Counted from the first letter of the stretch, positions 1 through 7,820 are shown. The stretch: DNA of 13,609 nucleotides from DATBGS01 sp036557885 (GCA_036557885.1 DATBGS010000015.1:1-13609), one strand, 5' to 3'. Numbers and translations: made by a program. The notes: generated from the sequence alone by a model not told the origin.

Positions 1-115
1 CGGGGGCGGCTTGTGGAGCCTGAGAACAGTTGGCCAGGTAAATAGACTGGTCCACCAGGGGGCACGACGCTCGCAACCTCTGGAGCGCTTCTGGGAACTC
101 CCTCGTTCTCGTCAT
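1..115 (-). CDS. PLP-dependent aminotransferase class V-fold protein, N-terminus only (runs off left edge)
   Basis: An ATG at 115 opens a frame that stays open to the window edge (38 codons). The peptide reads MTRTREFPEALQRLRASCP and then VDQSIYLANCSQAPQ. The pattern 'LR..CPLVDQSIYLANCSQ' matches the N-terminal substrate-loop region of class V-fold aminotransferases (isopenicillin epimerase / cysteine desulfurase-like), where a 'yLn.cs.g' segment follows a short helix. A Shine-Dalgarno AAGGA lies about 8 nt upstream. The gene follows the APC permease on the same strand after 73 nt, which suggests co-transcription of amino-acid uptake and PLP chemistry. The catalytic lysine and PLP-binding motifs lie outside the window, so the family is inferred from the N-terminus alone and the substrate is unknown. 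Confidence 0.6.
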   Translation of the reverse strand, partial: MTRTREFPEALQRLRASCPLVDQSIYLANCSQAPQAAP

Positions 116-188
116 CCTTCTTTTCCTTATATGTTAAACAACTTCCAAGCACCATTCTGCTCGGCGCATAGAAAGGTTCCGGGCCTGA

Positions 189-1820
189 TTATCGCATCAG
201 GGGAGAGTGGCGTGTCGCTGGGGGCGTGACGCGCACCAGTGGTGGCGCGGATGCTGCTTCAGCAGGCTGGGACTGCTGGAGGGCGAGCAAGCCCATCACG
301 TCTTCTGGCTCAGGGGCCAGAAACGCCCAGATAGCTCCAAGCGCCAGACTAAAGAGCACCACCAGTGCGACAAAGTAGACCCATTGGTCATTGCCCAACG
401 CATCCGGGAGCGGAGAACCAGCAAAAAAGATGATGAAGATCGACGCGCACGAAGCGAGGAGGCCCGCCACTGCTGCTGCGTACATGACAAGCGGTGGAGC
501 GATCCAGTGACCAGCAAGCTGACGTTGATAGCGCACAAAGAGGACAAGTCCGGAGAGGAATAAGCCCACCATTGCCAGTTCCCAGACGACGCCAGCCCCG
601 TTGAGAGTGATCAGGAAGACTGCCAGTTCCTCAAGAGGGTTGCCCCCCGTAAGCCGGGGCACCAGGAAGAAGAGAATAGCCACGATCACCACATTGAACG
701 CCACCTGGAAGGCCATTGCCCGGAAAGGAACGCCATTCTGGTTCAAGCGGAGGAACGAGCGTGGCGCGCGCAGGTCCATACCCGTCACCACCAGCAGGCG
801 TGCGAACATCAGGTTAAATGCGGCAGTGGCGCAAAGGAAATAGAACACCAACATGACATCGGTGAGCTTACTGAGTGCGCCTCCCACCGTCTCGCCAAAA
901 GCACTGGTAAATACATTCCCAAGCAAGACCGGTTGGGTGGCATCCTGCGGTGGAAGGACGACGAGAATACCGAAAGTGGCAATGAAATAGCCCACGATGG
1001 TGATGACCGTCGCCCAGAGCAGATAACGCCCCCCATCGCGCCGCCTGGTAAGTTCTCCACCCAGGTTCAGTGGTACTTCCATCCCCAGCAGCGAGAGAAT
1101 GACGGTAGCAAAGAGCGGCAGGTTCGCCTTGGATATTTGCCAACCCTGGCTGGTAAAGTCACCCTGGGCGGGATGGCCCCCCAGGAGCCAGACCACGCCA
1201 GCCAGCCCAATCAAGACGATGAGCGCGAGGTATCCCAGAAACACGAAGTTAATCAGATTTTGGAGCTGGCGTTGTCCCAACGCGCACAGCATCAGAGCAA
1301 GCAGGAGGGCGACAATCTGCACCATCCCCTGCTGCCAGGGTTCTTGCAGCCAGGAAGGGTTGAGTGCCTGGAGGTAGGTGACAATGGCGCCAACCTCCAC
1401 AATCAACCCGAAGGCGCCTGCCCACCAATGACAAAAAAAGCCCAGCAGCATATCCCAGAAATTGCCAAAAGCTTTCTGTGCCCACAAATAGACGGCGCCC
1501 TCACCTGGAAACAGGCGATAGAGCTGCGCGCAGACAAGCGCGGAGGGGATCAGAAAGCAGAGGAAGCCCAGTCCAAAGAAGACAAAGGCGGCGCCACCAG
1601 CGCCTGCCAGCAGCGAGACGTTGGTAATTAAGAAAACAGCGATCAGGCACAACACCGTCAGATCTCGCGCACTCAAAACACGTGGGAGAGGCAGTATCTC
1701 CCCCGGCACGTGCTCAGAGAGCAAAACCGGCTCAATGACGCCTAAGAGGCCAGTATCCTCCTCGGTTGACGGTGGTGCTCCCACCGCAGGGGGTGTAGGT
1801 AGCGTGGAGTATACTTTCAT
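189..1820 (-). CDS. APC-superfamily amino-acid permease
   Basis: A 543-residue integral membrane protein, the usual length for 12-TM APC transporters, that should move amino acids or related amines across the inner membrane. After a hydrophilic Pro/Glu-rich N-terminus (~55 residues), TM1 includes 'LTVLCLIAVFLITNVSLLAG'. It is followed by the family-typical 'FPGEGAVYLWAQKAFG' segment between TM2 and TM3, then further hydrophobic helices to about residue 500 and a polar tail. ATG 1820 (MKVYSTLPTPP) is chosen. A TTG at 1835 is possible, and an in-frame TGA at 1839-1841 excludes anything longer. Only a weak AGG precedes ATG 1820, whereas a perfect Shine-Dalgarno farther up serves a different frame (separate entry). 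It lies 104 nt after the sensor gene and 73 nt before an aminotransferase on the same strand. Substrate cannot be read from sequence. Confidence 0.85.
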   Translation of the reverse strand: MKVYSTLPTPPAVGAPPSTEEDTGLLGVIEPVLLSEHVPGEILPLPRVLSARDLTVLCLIAVFLITNVSLLAGAGGAAFVFFGLGFLCFLIPSALVCAQLYRLFPGEGAVYLWAQKAFGNFWDMLLGFFCHWWAGAFGLIVEVGAIVTYLQALNPSWLQEPWQQGMVQIVALLLALMLCALGQRQLQNLINFVFLGYLALIVLIGLAGVVWLLGGHPAQGDFTSQGWQISKANLPLFATVILSLLGMEVPLNLGGELTRRRDGGRYLLWATVITIVGYFIATFGILVVLPPQDATQPVLLGNVFTSAFGETVGGALSKLTDVMLVFYFLCATAAFNLMFARLLVVTGMDLRAPRSFLRLNQNGVPFRAMAFQVAFNVVIVAILFFLVPRLTGGNPLEELAVFLITLNGAGVVWELAMVGLFLSGLVLFVRYQRQLAGHWIAPPLVMYAAAVAGLLASCASIFIIFFAGSPLPDALGNDQWVYFVALVVLFSLALGAIWAFLAPEPEDVMGLLALQQSQPAEAASAPPLVRVTPPATRHSPLMR

Positions 1821-1863
1821 ACCTGTGTTTTGCAATGCTCAGCGTGACTGCCACGACGCGCAT
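1732..1863 (-). other. Out-of-frame upstream start with strong Shine-Dalgarno over the permease start
   Basis: A consensus AAGGAGG at 1867-1873 (minus) sits 3 nt before ATG 1863, which opens a 43-codon frame beginning MRVVAVTLSIAKHRYES and ending at 1732. It overlaps the permease start in another frame. The peptide resembles nothing I recognise. It may be a leader peptide, a remnant start, or a sign of an indel before the permease start. Confidence 0.3.
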
Positions 1864-1924
1864 CGCCCTCCTTATAAATAAACCATGAAAATTACGAATG
1901 AAGTGGGAAGAGGCATGCCCCGCA

Positions 1925-3781
1925 TCACTGCAAGACCTCGGCTGCATGCTCTAGTTTGGCTGCTCCATCCTGTAAGTCTGCGCTGGCACGGGTAAATTGT
2001 TGACTGATCTCTCCAGCCCCAGCCATGACCTCATGCAGGCGCGCCTGTGAGGTATCGCGCTCTAACACTTCGCCCATGCCCTGGATCTGTTGCGAGGCAT
2101 CGAGTATATTTTGGCGCAGGCCAATCATCAGCGTCCGAAACTCGGACCAGCGTGGGTCGTGCATATCAGAAAACAGGTTTGCCAGGTGGACGACTCGTTG
2201 ATTTGCCGCCTGAAGCGATTGCATTGCCAGCCCTGCATCACGGGAGAGCGTCTGCCGACGCAGATCTAGACCTTTTGCCGCGCCTTCAAGAATATTGGTG
2301 CCGAGTTGGTGATCGCTGGCAATCTGCTCCGCTTGTTTTGCAAGCTGACGCACACCGGTGGTGGTGGAGAGGATTTCGCGGGTGGCGCGGCGAATCGGGC
2401 GCACAATAGGGAATGCAACCCAGGTGGCTACCAGCACCGTCGCCACCAATATCCCCAGGAAGAGCAAAGGCGTATTGCGTGGCGAAAGAATGCCAGAATC
2501 AGCGGACAGAAGCGGCGTGGGGGCAGCCACCACAAAGCAGGCCCACTCCAGAGCGCCTACTGCTACCCCAGCAGCCTGCTCGTTTGCACTGGTGAGAGGG
2601 TCGTGAAAGAGCAGGGGGTCATCCGAGGGGTCCTCTGCGGCGAGCGAGCTGCCAATGGCTTGCGTTAAGGTGTCGCTAGGCAGTTGGTGGCCCAGGTCCG
2701 TCTCTAGCTGCTGCTCCAGGGAATCGCTGCCGCCGGAGACGCCCAGGATGATACCCTCTTTGTTGACCAGCAGGGTATAGCTGGTGGGATCAGACGAGAA
2801 CGGCGCGAGGAGGGGATGCATGGCGCGCTGGAGCGAAAAAATACTCAACACCGCCACACTATGCGCAGGATCAGACGGCGTGACAAAGGCCAGTTCTGAC
2901 GCCCAGTTTGTCCCCGTAATGGAAGCATCTTGTCCTGAGGCAATGGCGAGAGGAGTCTCCTTACCATCTTGCGGAGGAGGCTGACTGCGCTGCTGCTGAA
3001 CAAAAGCTGCCAGGGCCGCCGAGTCAGGAAGCGCCGAGGAGGCACCCAACATCTGCCCACGCAAAGTATTCGGCGCGGCGGCCAGGATTTGATTGTCGCT
3101 CCCCAGGACGACCCAGGCAACGACATCATCGGCAGAAAGACCGGCATTTGCCAGGAGTACCTCGCTCTGATTGATTACAGCAGTAGTGGGGGTTCCTTGA
3201 AGTTGGGCGATGCTGCTCTGGTTCGCCAGACGCTGGAGAATAGCTTGCTTCCGGTTCAGTTCCTCCAGGATGGTGCCTGCTATGGTGTGGGCAGAAACCT
3301 GGAGGGTGTGCTGCGCAGCTCGCTGCTCATTGGTCTGCGTCACCTGCTGAAAGACGACCACGAGCAGAAACGCTGGGGAAAGCGAGAGCAGGGTCAATGC
3401 TAACAAAAAGCGCACCTTGATCCCCAGACCGGTGCCGCGCCACAATCGCTCAAGAGGAAGGTTCGGGAGCGGCGTCTCTCTGGTTTGAAGCGGGCGAGAG
3501 AAAGACGCAGCACCCTGTGGAGAGCCAGGAACAGCACCAGAAGGCGGGGTCTGTGACGGCCAGGTGCTCGGAGTTCCAGGGTGGGTTGTGCTCTGGTTCC
3601 CCCGGCGCTTTTGCTGCTCGGTCAGATCACCGCGAAGGAAGGCTCCTGGGGGAGCAGATTGCCCTGAAGTGGAATACTCACCAGGACGTGCAGGAAACGG
3701 CCCTGATGCTGGATTACCCGTCACCTGGGGGCGTGGACCCTGTGGGGACGGGAATGAAGGAGGTCTTCCCGATGCGCTCAT
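1925..3781 (-). CDS. Two-TM sensor-like protein: proline-rich N-tail, Cache-like periplasmic domain, coiled-coil C-terminus, no output domain
   Basis: A 618-residue protein. Residues 1-115 are Pro/Ser/Gly-rich and probably disordered. TM1 is about 122-145 (FLLALTLLSLSPAFLLVVVF). Residues 146-437 form a large extracytoplasmic region resembling a double-Cache sensor, with strands such as 'VVAWVVLGSDNQILAAAP' and 'SYTLLVNKEGIILGVSGG'. TM2 is about 438-460 and is followed by 'FPIVRPIRRAT', a HAMP-like entry. Residues 465-618 are amphipathic helix rich in Gln/Ala/Leu, compatible with coiled coil. I see no HisKA/HATPase motifs, GGDEF, or MCP signalling hairpin. The ATG at 3781 has AGGAG 9 nt upstream. 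The DUF4388-like gene lies 62 nt upstream on the same strand. It may pass a ligand signal to a partner by coiled-coil contact (inference). Confidence 0.7.
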   Translation of the reverse strand: MSASGRPPSFPSPQGPRPQVTGNPASGPFPARPGEYSTSGQSAPPGAFLRGDLTEQQKRRGNQSTTHPGTPSTWPSQTPPSGAVPGSPQGAASFSRPLQTRETPLPNLPLERLWRGTGLGIKVRFLLALTLLSLSPAFLLVVVFQQVTQTNEQRAAQHTLQVSAHTIAGTILEELNRKQAILQRLANQSSIAQLQGTPTTAVINQSEVLLANAGLSADDVVAWVVLGSDNQILAAAPNTLRGQMLGASSALPDSAALAAFVQQQRSQPPPQDGKETPLAIASGQDASITGTNWASELAFVTPSDPAHSVAVLSIFSLQRAMHPLLAPFSSDPTSYTLLVNKEGIILGVSGGSDSLEQQLETDLGHQLPSDTLTQAIGSSLAAEDPSDDPLLFHDPLTSANEQAAGVAVGALEWACFVVAAPTPLLSADSGILSPRNTPLLFLGILVATVLVATWVAFPIVRPIRRATREILSTTTGVRQLAKQAEQIASDHQLGTNILEGAAKGLDLRRQTLSRDAGLAMQSLQAANQRVVHLANLFSDMHDPRWSEFRTLMIGLRQNILDASQQIQGMGEVLERDTSQARLHEVMAGAGEISQQFTRASADLQDGAAKLEHAAEVLQ

Positions 3782-3843
3782 ACACTTCCACTCCTAATAT
3801 ATCTGGTTATATAATTTGTCTGCTTGCGTCGGCCGGAAGCAGA

Positions 3844-4500
3844 TCAGTGGCTCAAATCAAGCAATCCACGTTGGACAAGCTGCTGGATAGTCTGGAGAAA
3901 GGCTTGTTGTTCCTCCGGTGGCACCCGCAACAGATCGGCAATCCGCCAGATTGGGCGCTGTCCATCACACAACCGAAGCAGGTGCCCTTCGTTTCGACTG
4001 AGCGAGAGAGACTGCTGCTGAAGCATCACTTGCCCAAGGGCGGTCAGGATGGGGTACTGGTGTGCAAAAGAGAAGGGAGGAGCAGATCGAGCGCTTCCTG
4101 CGAATCCGCTGCTTCCCACTTCGGCATCTTGAGAGAAGGCATTCTGCCGCTCATCGCTGCTGGCGAGTGGGAATGGACCAGGCGGCAAGAGAGCAGCAGG
4201 GGTCTTGTTGTACTGGCGATAGCGGAGAGGGTGAATTCTGTCAAGTTGCTCTAGGGCTTCCTGTCCTTGGAGGATCATGCGTCTCTCAGGTGTAAAGATG
4301 CGGCACTGCTCTACCAGCCCATCTTTGACGGAAAGGAATGCGTACCAGGAGGGAAGCGTAACCAGGTCAACACTGGTGGGATGCATAGGCCAGTGCTTGA
4401 CAGACTGAGAAGGACCCGCAGGCGGTTCGAGCAAAAATACGCCTGTTTGCTGCCCCATCTCTAATAGGCTCAGCAGGATGCCCAAGGATTTCGTCTCCAT
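3844..4500 (-). CDS. DUF4388-like protein with C-terminal winged-helix-like segment
   Basis: A 218-residue soluble protein without TM segments or a signal peptide. The N-terminus 'LGILLSLLEMGQQTGVFLLE' matches the opening of DUF4388/PATAN-type domains (helix, then 'tG.l.l'). The C-terminus 'HLLRLCDGQRPIWRIADLL' followed by 'LQTIQQLVQRGLLDL' has the pattern of the short winged-helix module that often ends such proteins ('vl.l.DG.rti.eia..l....e....l..L...Gli.l'). The middle (about 95-155) is low-complexity. ATG 4500 is the only start before an upstream in-frame stop; GGGAG lies 10 nt before it. DUF4388 proteins are associated with response-regulator and small-GTPase circuits, and this gene is paired with a sensor-like membrane protein, so a signalling role is likely. 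Its partner and output are unknown. Confidence 0.6.
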   Translation of the reverse strand: METKSLGILLSLLEMGQQTGVFLLEPPAGPSQSVKHWPMHPTSVDLVTLPSWYAFLSVKDGLVEQCRIFTPERRMILQGQEALEQLDRIHPLRYRQYNKTPAALLPPGPFPLASSDERQNAFSQDAEVGSSGFAGSARSAPPFSFAHQYPILTALGQVMLQQQSLSLSRNEGHLLRLCDGQRPIWRIADLLRVPPEEQQAFLQTIQQLVQRGLLDLSH

Positions 4501-4748
4501 CCGGGTATTTCTCCCATTATCTGCATGGGCAAGTGTTTGGATGCAAGCTACTGCTGGCTAGACTGACACAATAGTACGTGTTCCTCTCCACTGTTTCAGC
4601 CAGACAAATGCGCAAGAGTGGGCAAAGATGCCAGAAAACGTGTCCAAGAGGAGACAGTCGTCAGGGAAAGACACAGGCTGCTCATGGCAGTATACCAGCG
4701 CAGGCTGGTGTTCTTCCCTGAGAAGAATGCTCTTTGAGCGCCGGGTGC
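4501..4748 (-). other. Long 5' leader upstream of the DUF4388-like gene
   Basis: If the promoter at 4749-4777 is used, the mRNA carries a ~240-nt untranslated leader. I see no convincing gene in it. A possible 29-codon frame starting MSSLCLSLTTVSS has no supporting signal. A short CCAGC/GCTGG stem-loop lies early in the leader. I recognise no riboswitch class. The adjoining 4778-4962 stretch (plus-strand numbering) also holds no supported gene. Confidence 0.35.
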
Positions 4749-4777
4749 ATCTTACGCTTTTACATTGGTCAAGTCAA
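4749..4777 (-). promoter_or_regulatory. Sigma70-type promoter for the DUF4388-like / sensor transcript
   Basis: On the minus strand a TTGACT -35 box (4772-4777) and a TAAGAT -10 box (4749-4754) are separated by exactly 17 nt. Transcription would start near 4742 and run toward ATG 4500. It is the best-formed promoter upstream of this gene block. Confidence 0.6.
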
Positions 4778-4962
4778 GCAGTAGCACTTACATAGCCAAT
4801 TTGCGCTATCTTGCTCCAACTGGTCAAAAGGGCACCAGCGGCAGACAGAAGGATTGGGCTATTCTGCTGGAATCTCGTTTAACACTGTCTTACCTGGTTT
4901 CTCTGGGAGGTAGCCGGAGATTTCAGCCAGGGGGAGGGGAGAAGAAGAGTCAGCCTGGTTGT

Positions 4963-5031
4963 TCAATTTACCAGCCGCGCAGCCCGATGCCGCTGAAGAA
5001 ACTGCTGCTCGGCTTCCGACAATTCCCGCAT
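4963..5031 (-). pseudogene. 5' stub of a PPOX-class (F420/FMN-dependent) oxidoreductase
   Basis: ATG 5031 has a strong GGAGG 6 nt upstream and lies 16 nt after the stop of the preceding oxidoreductase gene. It encodes 22 codons, beginning MRELSEAEQQFLQRHRAARL, then VN and TGA at 4963-4965. This matches the N-terminus of Rv1155-type pyridoxamine-phosphate-oxidase-fold proteins (pattern '.LseaE..FL..hrvaRLAT.d.dG.PhvvP'). The match ends exactly where 'ATvd' should begin, and no further PPOX sequence is visible in any frame across the next ~450 nt. I interpret it as the surviving start of a gene whose body was deleted. PPOX and LLM proteins both include F420 users, which fits the operon. A functional 22-residue peptide is less likely. 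Confidence 0.5.
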
Positions 5032-5047
5032 CGCGTGCCTCCATTTT

Positions 5048-6004
5048 TTATTTGCCTGCCAGGCGTGCTACTACGGGCGCAAACGTGTCTATATCTTGAA
5101 ATGGCACATGCAGATACGAGATGCCATACTGTTCGCGCTGTCGTTGTAGTGTTTCTACCAAAAACTCAATCGTGCCGATGAACAGGTAGGGGTCGTCTAA
5201 GACCTGTGCTGGTGTCACCCCTGTCGCCGCCCGTTCGCGGGCACGCTGCTCTGCCGCCTGCTGCCGGTTCTCGGTGATGATGAGTTTTCTGATCCCATGA
5301 TTTAACTCGATGGCGGCGAAGCGCTCTCCCGCAGTTTCCCGCAGAAACGCCACTTTTTCTGCCAGCGCCGCCTCACTGTGCTCGTAGGCATCGAAGGTGT
5401 CGGCGCTATCTTTGACCCGGTGCTCCAGGCCAGCAATGTCGGCCTCGCGCGCCGCAAGCTGGAGCATCTTCTTGCCACCCCCACCGATGAAGAAAGGCGG
5501 ATGCGGACGTTGCGCCGGTTTGGGAAACCCTGCCAGGTCGGTCACTCGATAATATTCACCAGCAAAGGTCACCGAGTCCTGGGTGAAGAGCTGCTTGAGA
5601 AGAGACACTGACTCCTCCAAGCGCCGAATACGCACAAGAGGGGGATCGAAAGTCAAGCCCGTCTGGTCATAATCAATCTTGAGCGCTCCGGCGCCCAGAC
5701 CCAGTTCAAAGCGGCCCCCAGAGAGCCAATCAAGCGCGGCCACTTCTTTTGCGAGCAGCACCGGGTGGCGATAGTTGTTGTCAAATACAGCAGTGCCGAT
5801 GCGCAGCATGTGGGTGGCATCCGCGACAAACATCAGTGCCGCGATGGGCAGATATTCATTGATATAGTGATCGGCTATCAGCAGGGTCGAATAACCCAGA
5901 TCCTCGGCCTTGCGCGCCAGCGTAATCCACGCTTCCCGCGAGGGAATGTCGCCTGGATCGGTTGCCACCAGGATACCAAAACGGAAGGGTCGCACGCTGC
6001 TCAT
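5048..6004 (-). CDS. LLM class (luciferase-like) flavin/F420-dependent oxidoreductase, copy 1
   Basis: A 318-residue TIM-barrel oxidoreductase of the bacterial luciferase-like superfamily, closest in pattern to the TIGR03621-type 'probable F420-dependent' group. Seen in sequence: N-terminal 'VRPFRFGILV', 'AEDLGYSTLLIADHY', 'YRHPVLLAKEVAALDWLSGG' followed by 'RFELGLGAGA', and 'FIGGGGKKML' (barrel phosphate/cofactor end). It probably acts in the cytosol, transferring hydride to or from F420H2 or FMN; the substrate is unknown. Start ATG 6004 is preferred because AGGAG lies 7 nt upstream and the paralogue begins at the equivalent position. A longer version from ATG 6052 would overlap the upstream stop as ATGA. 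By eye it is roughly 70% identical to its neighbour, implying tandem duplication. Confidence 0.85.
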   Translation of the reverse strand: MSSVRPFRFGILVATDPGDIPSREAWITLARKAEDLGYSTLLIADHYINEYLPIAALMFVADATHMLRIGTAVFDNNYRHPVLLAKEVAALDWLSGGRFELGLGAGALKIDYDQTGLTFDPPLVRIRRLEESVSLLKQLFTQDSVTFAGEYYRVTDLAGFPKPAQRPHPPFFIGGGGKKMLQLAAREADIAGLEHRVKDSADTFDAYEHSEAALAEKVAFLRETAGERFAAIELNHGIRKLIITENRQQAAEQRARERAATGVTPAQVLDDPYLFIGTIEFLVETLQRQREQYGISYLHVPFQDIDTFAPVVARLAGK

Positions 6005-6048
6005 GTCTGTTCTCCTGCTACTGTAATGGGGAAGCTTCTCCTCGCCGT

Positions 6049-6987
6049 TCATTTGCCGGCCAGACGCGCCACTACAGGCGCAAACGCTTCCATGTCTTGA
6101 AAGAGCACCGTCAGATACGAGACGCCATAGTGTTCACGCTGGCGTTGCAGCGTTTCTACCAGGTACTCCACTGTGCCAATGAACTGAAAGGGGTCGTCTA
6201 AGATCTGTTCGGCGGTCACTCCTCGCTTACGCCCGCGCTGCTCTGCGACCTCCTGCCGGTTCTCGGTGATGATGACCGGATAGATTCCATGATGGAGTTC
6301 GATGGCAGAGAAGCGCTCGCCTGCGATCTCTCGCAGCAGCGCCACCTTGTGCGCCAGCGCTGCCTCACTGTGCTCGTAGGCATCGTAGGCACCCAGGCCA
6401 TCAGATATCTTGAGTTCCACACCAGCAATGTCGGCCTCGCGTGCCATCAGGGTGAGCATCTTCTTGCCACCACCACCAATGAAGATGGGCGGGTACGGAC
6501 GCTGCGCTGGTTTCGGGACGGCGGGCAGATCGGTCACGGTATAGTGCTCGCCAGCAAAGGTTACCGTGTCCTGAGTGAAGAAGTGCTTGAGGATAGTCAC
6601 CGTCTCCTCCAGGCGTCGGATGCGCACTCCAGGGCGCTCGAAGGGTTGGCCTACCGCATCGTAATCCGCCTGGATCGCTCCGGCTCCCAGGCCCAGTTCA
6701 AAACGTCCCCCGGAAAGCAGATCAAGTGCTGCTGCTTCTTTGGCAAGCTGCACCGGGTGGCGATAGTTTGTGTCAAAAATCCCACTCCCGATGCGTAGGG
6801 TGTGGGTGGCATCGGCCACACACATCAGCGCCGCGATGGGCAGATAGCTATCGAGATAGTGATCGCCAATGAGCAGCGTCGCATAGCCCAGGTCTTCGGC
6901 CCTGCGGGCGAACCTGATCCACTCTTCCCGCGTTGTGAAGTTGTCTGGCCCCATCAGACCAAACCGGAAGGGACGTACCTTGCTCAT
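6049..6987 (-). CDS. LLM class (luciferase-like) flavin/F420-dependent oxidoreductase, copy 2
   Basis: A 312-residue paralogue of the adjacent downstream gene, with the same landmarks: 'VRPFRFGLMGPDNF', 'AEDLGYATLLIGDHY', 'LLSGGRFELGLGAGA', 'FIGGGGKKML', and an identical C-terminus 'FAPVVARLAGK'. The most visible differences are the N-terminal loop (shorter here) and the region after 'AREADIAG', where substrate specificity would be expected to lie. ATG 6987 is chosen because AGGAGG sits 6 nt upstream and the translated start aligns with the paralogue. A TTG at 7041 would add 18 residues without family support. It lies 59 nt downstream of the MOSC gene and is probably co-transcribed with it. 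Cofactor (F420 versus FMN) and substrate cannot be decided from sequence. Confidence 0.85.
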   Translation of the reverse strand: MSKVRPFRFGLMGPDNFTTREEWIRFARRAEDLGYATLLIGDHYLDSYLPIAALMCVADATHTLRIGSGIFDTNYRHPVQLAKEAAALDLLSGGRFELGLGAGAIQADYDAVGQPFERPGVRIRRLEETVTILKHFFTQDTVTFAGEHYTVTDLPAVPKPAQRPYPPIFIGGGGKKMLTLMAREADIAGVELKISDGLGAYDAYEHSEAALAHKVALLREIAGERFSAIELHHGIYPVIITENRQEVAEQRGRKRGVTAEQILDDPFQFIGTVEYLVETLQRQREHYGVSYLTVLFQDMEAFAPVVARLAGK

Positions 6988-7046
6988 CTCTGTCCTCCTG
7001 TTTGTTGTCATGGTGTCTTCCTCAAGCCCCGCTTTAAGCAATGCGC

Positions 7047-7709
7047 TTACGAGAAATCAGCGAGGCGCTCTAAGAAGACCTCCCGCCAATCTTGGGACAA
7101 CGCCTCCACCGCCAGCGCCCGGCGCAGCAAGTCGAAATCGTACCGGTCCTCTCGCTGGAGACGCAGCACATCCAGCACGCTGACCTTCTGCTCGTCATGA
7201 TGCAGCAGGCTCACCGGGTCGCCTGCCGCTACCTCCCCTTCCTGGAGAACAGCGCAGTAGAAGCCCATGAATCCGCTCTGCCAGAACCGCTTGATGATCT
7301 CCTCGCTTCCAAACTTGAGGGCCAGCTTGTAGCAGGGTCTGCGAGGCTCGGTCACGACCAACTGGGCTGAGCCGACCTGCAACTGATCCCCGATATGGAT
7401 GGTGTCGTCGCGCACGCCCCAGATCGTGAGGTTCTCCCCAAACGCCCCCCAGGGCAACTCCATCAGAGGAAATTGCTCGCGCCAGAACGCGTAATAGTCG
7501 GCGGGGTAGACATAGATGGCCTTCTGCGGTCCCCCATGCACCTTCAGGTCTGCCTGCTGATCTCCCTCCAGGTTGAGCCGCCTGAGAGCCACGCGGCCCG
7601 CTACCGGCTCTTTGAAAATACCGGTCAGCACCTTTCGCCCCTTCCAGAGCACTTCTCTGGGCCGTCCGACATTGACTGATTCCACGCGTAGCGAGGATAC
7701 CGGTTGCAT
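7047..7709 (-). CDS. MOSC domain protein (YiiM-like)
   Basis: A 220-residue protein with the MOSC fold (Moco sulfurase C-terminal domain), a module that handles molybdenum cofactor or activated sulfur. Landmarks: 'RVESVNVGRPREVLWKGRKV', 'TGIFKEPV', 'GDQQADLKVHGGPQKAIYVY', 'ELPWGAFGENLT', and 'RPCYKLALKFG' with the conserved cysteine at residue 126. The C-terminal ~45 residues ('VLRLQREDRYDFDLLRRAL') match the 3-alpha domain found in YiiM-type proteins. ATG 7709 is chosen for AAGGAG 7 nt upstream and agreement with family N-termini; an open frame extends to 7889 but would cross the promoter region. It heads a minus-strand block with two LLM oxidoreductases. E. coli YiiM acts in detoxifying N-hydroxylated bases; whether this one does is unknown. 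Confidence 0.88.
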   Translation of the reverse strand: MQPVSSLRVESVNVGRPREVLWKGRKVLTGIFKEPVAGRVALRRLNLEGDQQADLKVHGGPQKAIYVYPADYYAFWREQFPLMELPWGAFGENLTIWGVRDDTIHIGDQLQVGSAQLVVTEPRRPCYKLALKFGSEEIIKRFWQSGFMGFYCAVLQEGEVAAGDPVSLLHHDEQKVSVLDVLRLQREDRYDFDLLRRALAVEALSQDWREVFLERLADFS

Positions 7710-7820
7710 GGTTGTACTCCTTCCGTCTTGGGGAGAGCGTCCAGGTGCATGCACCTGGCTCAAACGCCTGGCAAGCCTTCCCCCACTTGTCTCCACGGCA
7801 GAACCCGTAGGAGGCGCCTT

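Noticed and set aside
207..1631. Long plus-strand frames opposite the permease gene
   Set aside because: They are antisense to a clear 12-TM permease, are rich in polar low-complexity sequence and match no family.
4765..5181. Plus-strand 138-codon frame in the spacer near the LLM gene
   Set aside because: It overlaps the end of the LLM gene and the PPOX stub on the other strand, has no ribosome-binding site and no recognisable similarity.
5032..6052. Longer LLM copy 1 starting at the ATGA overlap (ATG 6052)
   Set aside because: The internal ATG 6004 has a better-spaced AGGAG and matches the start of the paralogue, so the extra 16 residues are probably leader sequence.
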